The translations under genes and the position numbers were made by a program. A DNA stretch of 64,000 bases from Apostichopus japonicus. Lineage: Eukaryota; Echinodermata; Holothuroidea; Aspidochirotida; Stichopodidae. The stretch covers positions 14,821,984 to 14,885,983 of the forward strand of contig NC_092564.1 in assembly GCF_037975245.1 (NCBI RefSeq), in the 5' to 3' direction. Every line of letters begins with the position of its first letter. Position 1 is the stretch's first letter. Below, in pieces: positions 57,402 through 64,000 of the stretch. Under the pieces are notes generated by a model, which searched no databases, was not told the DNA's origin, and saw only the letters and a program-made list of their open reading frames with translations.

Positions 57402-60330
57402 CATGGCTATATGTCCCCATGCATTAAACAAATATCATAGCTGAATATATTAGCAACGACTGAACCATCCCATATTACCTCAGTTAAACTAATTACATAG
57501 TTAGAAGATAAAGAATATTAACACTGTAACATTTAATCAAAAGTTCTTCTGGAAGGTAGGTATTTCCTGTGTAGCAGTAATTTCCTTACTGAATATAACA
57601 ATTGATACAATATGACATGACCTATTGTGAGATATACAGGGTTGCATTTATTAGTGTTGTCTGGCAAGCCAGTGGGATGACTAAAAATTCTCATTAGACA
57701 GTCAAAAATGTATTATTTGGGCTGACCTTTGGGTCAACCAGTTTATCAATTTACTGTATTAAAAAAAAATGATCTGTTGTCATTTTCATTTATCTTTCAT
57801 GACAACCCAATGTGGTGTTCTACAATTTAACAAATTAAGTCTGCTTTGTCCAGTGTACTGCCATGAGGGTAAGTCAGTCCTATGTCTATGTATATGAATC
57901 ACAAAAATCACAAAAATAATAACTAAAAAGGACACAAACTGACTAAATAAGATACAAAACAGATTGCCGTTAAACCATAAAATGTTAACAATCTTTAAGT
58001 GGTTCTACACAGTTAGCCTGTGAGCCCGAAACATAGTGAATCCTGCTCACTGTTCAAATGAGAGGCCGTGCCTACCTCTATTGTAAGATAAAATTAAAAT
58101 GAGACATTCCTGATAATAATAACTGTATAACTTGTTTGACTATTTCCAAATAAATTGCAACAGCAATTTATCTTCTCATCTCATACTCCCAAATTTTGGT
58201 CCAATTTAAAAGGAAACAGCTTAAACCGTAGTGCAACAAAAAAATAAACATACTTTGGGATTTTTTTCTCCCTTTGGAATAAGTGCTTGGCAAATTTTGT
58301 GAAACTTGAGTTTAAATCCCTCAAATTTCAAGGAAACATATTTAAAGTAGATTTTTAATCCGTCTACTTCTTTTACTTTTATTCACTCTCTGTGATCTAA
58401 ATCTGAGATGTGAACTGAAGTCCTTTATCCATGATCTGGACAGGGAATGGACATCTTCACACTGTTAAGATGTATCTCACCGATGGTAATTCATCACAAA
58501 ATGTGTTATAGTTAGTGATTAGCAGGAAACACTTTGTGTCTACCTGTAACTTCCTCAAAGCAAACTTGGAATTGAAACTTGGGAAAAAGTTAAAATATTT
58601 ATCTAATTTTGTTAAAGTTGTTGATGGAAATCATAAAATGTTTGTACTTTCCACATACTTGTGTGCATTTTTCAGCAGCTTTGAGAAAGTAAAAGAACAC
58701 AAGAGAAAAAAAAAAATTGGAAAATTAATGATAGCATGTACTGTCCAAACTCTTAGAAAGCTAAAACTATTTGAAAATGTCCAAAATGAATTTCTTGAGG
58801 ATTGTTAAGTTTTAAATTATGTCGCCAAACATGACCAGTTAATTGGTTTTCATGTATAAGTGAAGAAAAATTTTAGCATGAGGAAAGGTGCAGAAATTTG
58901 ACATTAATTTTTACCATTATTTTTCCAGCACAATAACAGAGGGAAAGGGGCTGAGAGACAGGGGGTAAACAAATGCCCTTTAAATTGTCACTTGTTCACT
59001 TGTCAAAAATACTGACATTTTGATGAAAACAGAGGATTAAAATTAACCCAGCCATGGTATCCTACCTACAGGGCTTACCAAGTAGGGCTACATTTATGTG
59101 AACTTTTCTGTTTATCTTTCTTTTCATTCATTCATTCAAAAATAAATCAAAGTACATTTGTTTATATCATGTGATCAATGATACTACTACTGTAATATTT
59201 TCCAAACGATGCTGTATTGACATGACAGTTATATTCGTCCATTGTATCAGTCAGGCATACATATTTAGTTGTAAACATCACATTAAAACCTAATTAAATG
59301 TCAGAACAAAACCTTTTCACCTGTAAAATTATAAGAGCGTAGGACATCACATTTTTAAACCTTAGTAGAAGAAATGAGACCAGAAATAAGAACTTATCTT
59401 GGATGTGACTTGATTTTCTCAATTACACAGTCCATCATGTTTTTTTATCATTCTGCTTGCAGAATTCTGCATATTGTTCCCTTCTATGTGTATAAATGAT
59501 AGGAACACTAACCTAAAAGACTCTTTAATAAGGAACAGCCGCATCCTGTATATGAATATCCATAAAAAGAACATTTCATGACTTCCGTTCGATATGGACT
59601 ACAATATCAAACTTCCAGGAGAACTTCTCTTTTTTTTCTGACAATTTTAGCAGATGATGGTTAAAGCCTCAGTAAAACAAAGAAGCAAAATAAAAAAATG
59701 GAAATGAAAAGCTAGAATGATTGTTGACACAACTATTACCATAAATAGAGTACCATATTACCTCAAAGTTTACATCATTAACTTAATGAATCACCATGGA
59801 TACCAATCTTCTTGTTGCCACGGTTACTCGTCTGACGTCAAAATTCTTTGATGATTCCTTCTGAAACGAAGACGGGTTTTTGAACTAGACATGACTGCAA
59901 TTTTATTGACATAGATTTTTATAAGGGAATAAATGAATTTTTTTTTTTTGTGGACAACAACTAGCACAACATAGGCAAAGAGTCACTATAACTGCAAGGC
60001 ACAGAAACCAGCTGGATTATAAAACTTGCTGTGACAGCTTCTCTTGCAGTATGGTCTGGTTGTCGTTGATAATGTTGGTAGGGGAGAAGGGTATCCTCTG
60101 CTCCAATTTGAAGCAATTTTTATTGAGTTTTGTGTCACAAAGGCTTTCACGGCTGAAAAGAAAAAAAAAACAAAAATTTGTAAAGGATTGATACAGTTCA
60201 GACAAATGCATGTGCAGACTGAAGTATCCTGGCTATGGACCAATGACGTTTGAAAGAATGTTATCAAACAATATTTCTTCATTTCTCGTTCAATTAATAT
60301 GATAACCAATGTTTCTACAGTATCTGACCC
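56281..60330. other. Unique AT-rich DNA with an (AT) tract
   Basis: A C-rich run at about 56334-56348 and an (AT)-rich tract with 'atac' interruptions at about 57358-57402. The 97-codon frame at 58515-58808 is lysine-rich with no splice support. No gene called in about 4 kb. Confidence 0.4.
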
Positions 60331-60384
60331 ATAATAATAATAATAATAATAATAATAATCATAATCATAATCATAATAATAATG
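60331..60384. repeat. (AAT)n microsatellite with AATC interruptions
   Basis: A perfect (ATA) stretch of about 28 bp followed by mixed ataatc/aat units. The Y/D- or N/H-rich frames over it are artefacts. Confidence 0.93.
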
Positions 60385-61059
60385 ATCAGCAGTTATTTTT
60401 ACGACACTTAAGCGACCCAAAATGTGGGAGATGCTTGGAAGGGCGTATGGATTACAACTTACAAATCGGGTGGCTTCCAATTCAACATTTTAACTCAAAT
60501 TTGGAATCTTTTCAATTTAGAAAGTCATTTCAGATGAGCAAACTGTAGATTGCTTTTGGATTTTTTATACTACTTCATCCATCCAGTTGGGACAGTTATG
60601 CAATGCTCATACCACTCCGGGGTTTCCCAGGCTGGTATTCATTCTGTGAGGTGGTCACCTCTCTGTATTTCGCGACCGCCTCGCAAAAATATTACCAACA
60701 TCGCCGCCTCACTATTTCAGAGGATTCAAATATGCAATGATTGCAATCCAACTTGTTAAACCCATGCGGTCATCTGACATTTAAATAAATGGCTGTGAAC
60801 ACACAATTATAGCAACAAATAATAGTTCTTTGGCTTATTTCACATAGCACTTTAATCTAATTTATTGTAAGGATGATTGACAGTAGGATGTATAACAATA
60901 CTTTCTGGGTGACCATGCCACCAGACCTTTCCCCCCCCACCCCATGTATGCTCACATCATCCAGTGTCACAAACCAGTTACTGCCTCTCACATGAGAAAT
61001 CCCAGGGGAAACCCTGCCACTCTATGCTGTCCTCTCATGTCATGCTTCATAGCACTTGA
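60385..61059. other. Non-coding DNA
   Basis: A GC-richer patch at 60590-60710 has no bounded exon. Nothing else recognised. Confidence 0.4.
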
Positions 61060-61304
61060 CATACTGACAGTATGAACCGTTCTTAACATTATCTGGTAGA
61101 AGTATGATATTCATACTGCTCATACTGACAGTATGAACAGTTTTTAACCTTTATCTGGTAGAAGTATGATACTCATGCTGCTCATACTGCCAATATGAAC
61201 AGTAATATGAAGTTCCTAACCTTTATCTGGTAGAAGTATGATATTCATACTGCTCATACTGACAGTATGAACAGTTCTTAACCTTTATCTGATAGAAGTA
61301 TGAA
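61060..61304. repeat. 61-72-bp minisatellite with an internal dyad, four units
   Basis: 'catactgacagtatgaac' (one variant catactgccaatatgaac) recurs at 61060, 61121, 61183 and 61255, each followed by 'cctttatctggtagaagtatgatattcat' or close variants. Each unit contains the inverted pair CATACTG/CAGTATG around a central A/C. Confidence 0.94.
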
Positions 61305-63234
61305 GTAAAGTATAATCAAATTTAAAAAAAAAACACACAACACACGATTGTTTACAAGTACAAAAATTAGAATTAGTCCTTTCAAATAGAACCAATGTTC
61401 CACTTTGAAATGGTCTGGAAGACACAAACATTAGCAGAATTTGATAAATCCTTTTCAACAGAAAAAGAAAAATTAATAAAAATAAAGATAATGGTTAAGA
61501 AGCATTCTAATATGAATTGCATTGAAATTCACTGTTGTTTATGTGTGAATATAAATGCAAACAAAAACCAAAGAAGATAAAGTTACACGCATCAAACTTT
61601 CACATAATTACCATGATTTGAATACACAGACCAGAAGTTTATTTGGGTCAAACATGCATGGATTACAATCAGGTAATTAAATTCTTCACATTAGCAACCT
61701 TATCAGATGCATAATGTCCAGTAGAGCGTAAAATTTATGGCCGTGCCATATCGAGGAATGCGACGCGAGGGAATCGGATTCAGTGCAACAAGAGTCTCCT
61801 TAGGTTTTAAAACTAGACAATTTCGAGACATACTGTACATACTGTATATATATCCCAAAACAGACATTCTGGGAAGTTTGCTTGTAAATAGAATATTCCA
61901 GACATGTAAAGTATGTACTTTGCATGATTTTGCAATATCTTTTATATGCATCAATTGGTGTATAGAATTCCAAATTCTCGATCAGAAGCTGCTGCTATAC
62001 AAACCAATGCTGCTCCAGATGTCTCATATTAGGATCACTTTTGACATGTTTTCCCAAGGTATCTCTTGATAATGTGACTTCTAGGGGACAATCCCTTTCA
62101 TTTTGGCACATCATTTAAAAGTGAGTGGAAGGAACAAGAGACATCTTGTCCAAATTTAAGTATCGTTTTTTAAAGCGATAACAGTTTCAGACTGACATTG
62201 TAATACTTGAGGCACCTCTCTTCCTTTAGCCACTACCCTAGCTATCATGCTTTATCAAATTACATCCCTTTAAAAGTCACTTTGTATTCATATCCCTATT
62301 GGTTAATATTAATTTCTTCTCAATAGCCTCCCCGTCTAAAAATACGTACAAAATTCAAAGACTGTCTCCAAAATTCTAGACTAGTCACTTTATGTGTTAC
62401 ATTGAAAAAAATGGACGTAAAAAAAAAAAAATAAGAAAAAAACATTGTTTTGCTTTCTTGACACCTCCTCTGAGTGAGAATTTTTGATACTAATGACCAA
62501 CCACAGACAATTCCTGCGTCTCATGTTTCACAGAAAAAGTGAAATCAAATCGAAAAATAAGATTGAAATGAGATACTGTCCACCAGTTATGGATGTGAGA
62601 AAACTCTAGAACCAAGAATGACAACTGGAGAGACGAGTAAAACTGCAGAGAGGAGAAAAAATCAAAGTCGAGATGGCAATACAAGATGTACATACCCCCG
62701 GGGACTGCTGGTATCATATATATTGATTATCATGGATTTAGAATCATTTTACTCTAGAGTTTATTGTCTATTCTTCTTCAACTAAGAGACAATAAAGATG
62801 AAGATGAAGATGAGATCTCTGAGATGAAATACCGCCGCTGATTCTCGGATTCGATAAAAGAAGCAAAAGAAACTGGGAATCTTATCAGATTTATTTCCCA
62901 GTTGAGGTATTTGATTGTTTTTTAAGAGACAACACGGGATAACTCGTTAGGGATTCATTGTTTCTTTAAATACGTTGATATTTTATGTTGCTATGACTCA
63001 TCAAAGTCTAAATGAGCATCCAGGCAACAGGTAAAGTAGCATTTATTAGCCCTAAAATTTTCAGGCATGGTTTTTCTCGTCTGCTTGGTTAGTGACAAAA
63101 GAATACCTGTCTATGCGACCATCTAATGTACGCATGTAATATAAGGGTTGATAAATTCATACGGGTTGTCAAGTATGTTAATGAGATGACAAAAGTTTTA
63201 TCTGGTCAAACCAAATCATCCTTGTGAATGATTG
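61305..63234. other. Unique AT-rich DNA
   Basis: No gene supported; the 110-codon plus-strand frame at 61737-62069 lacks splice or domain support. Short A runs are present near 62418-62440. Confidence 0.4.
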
Positions 63235-63632
63235 ATGCCTTGCTATACATTTCAAAACGCTAGGATTTTCAGGATCCTGTCTTTCCTCCGAGAGGTAGTA
63301 AAGCTGAACTCTTACACTTCCACATTTGAGAATGCAAGGTGGATCAATGATCCTCCCCAAAAGCGAGATCATGATTGCGGATCTGATCCCGGGTATGATC
63401 CAGATGCCTTGCTCACATTTCAGAACGCAAGGAGACTCAGGATCCTGTCTCTCCTCGGAGTGGTAGTTATTGCATCCACATTTTGGATCAATGATCCTCC
63501 CGAAAGCGAGATCATGATTGCGGGTCAGATGCCTTGCTCACATTTGAGAACAGGAGGAGACTCAGGATCCTGTCTCTCCTCGGATCGGTAGTTATTGCAT
63601 CCACACTTTGAGAACGCAAGGCGGATCAGCGA
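63235..63632. repeat. 125-169-bp imperfect tandem repeat, three units
   Basis: 'atgccttgct...acatt' recurs at 63235, 63404 and 63529. Shared blocks are 'ctcaggatcctgtct(c/t)tcctc', 'ggatcaatgatcctcc' and 'aagcgagatcatgattgcgg'. The first unit carries extra sequence and the third lacks its end. 'ggatcc' and 'gatc' palindromes are unusually frequent here. The 119-codon frame over it is repeat-derived. Confidence 0.92.
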
Positions 63633-64000
63633 CGTACAGAAAACATTATGTAATCAATGAAAAGGACACAATGACTGTTAACAATTTACCGTGAGGGCGT
63701 TAGTTTAGTTGAGTTAGTTTAGAGACCCAAGGATCATGAAGCCTTACAGTAGCTTATTTGAGACCATATCCGTGTTAGATCCTGGATGAACACCGGCTTA
63801 TATCAAGCCTTCTCTTTTGCGATAAGTGTTCAGAGGATAACGAGACAAGGGTGTGAATTGGCTCCCATTCCTACTCCCGGGACCGCCATTTAATGTTCCC
63901 ATTGAACGGACCAGAGTGTATACCCCAGCGTACTGACCACTTTCTCAAATACTGAGGTAGGCAAAGACACCCCAATCGACATCACTGCAGTGCAGTCATG
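63633..64000. other. Unique DNA to the window edge
   Basis: Moderately GC-balanced, no bounded gene seen; it may belong to a feature continuing outside the window. Confidence 0.4.

Noticed and set aside
59986-60480. 164-codon minus-strand ORF
   Set aside because: It crosses the (AAT) microsatellite, which supplies a long stop-free Y/D stretch, and an A run; the remaining pieces show no recognisable protein.

Overview
The window looks like non-coding DNA from a eukaryotic nuclear genome, probably a marine invertebrate. It is visibly AT-rich, with no long conserved open frame, no operon-like packing, many microsatellites and minisatellites, tRNA-derived SINEs and small hAT-type DNA transposons. 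The repeat style (TAGGCCTA palindromes, CAGTGGCG-type hAT termini, the 'tatagcgcc...ggcgctttacaa' fragment) made me think of an echinoderm or another invertebrate deuterostome. That is an impression, not an identification; no bacterial, viral or organellar signature was seen.

Layout. 1-29 kb: mostly unique, intergenic- or intron-like sequence. It holds four copies of a dispersed TTAA-flanked family (1-562, the foldback pair at 12261-13263, 20045-20401), a complete tRNA-SINE (13976-14212), an 81-bp minisatellite (4724-5128) and small duplications. 28.7-34 kb: a cluster of TAGGCCTA palindromes, a possible minus-strand promoter/first exon, a 46-bp perfect-centre palindrome (31215-31260), and a three-level nest of hAT-like elements (32423-33824), two of them with 8-bp target duplications. 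34.5-34.9 kb: a small pair of candidate terminal exons ending in a dilysine tail. 36-40 kb: an 84-bp (AT) tract region and a 69-72-bp minisatellite split by a second copy of the SINE. 42-47.3 kb: the best hint of a real spliced gene, with three minus-strand candidate exons and a CpG-dense patch, interrupted by a 252-bp (TTCG) microsatellite that begins where the B box of a tRNA-like SINE head should lie. 51.2 kb: a candidate plus-strand terminal exon. 53-56.3 kb: a 33-bp minisatellite split by a 449-bp hAT-like element, with a later paralogous block giving the empty site, then 50-bp and 163-bp tandem duplications. 56-64 kb: unique AT-rich sequence with two further minisatellites (61.1 and 63.2 kb).

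Coding content. No gene was identified by name. The open frames longer than 100 codons are either low-complexity products of tandem repeats or about as numerous as chance would give in AT-rich DNA. All coding calls are single candidate exons, chosen because a good splice site adjoins an open frame with protein-like composition. Their confidences are low, and linkage of any two into one gene is inference.

No previously undescribed multi-gene system is visible. The most informative content is mobile-element history: nested insertions, target-site duplications, an empty-site paralogue and a microsatellite apparently seeded inside a SINE.
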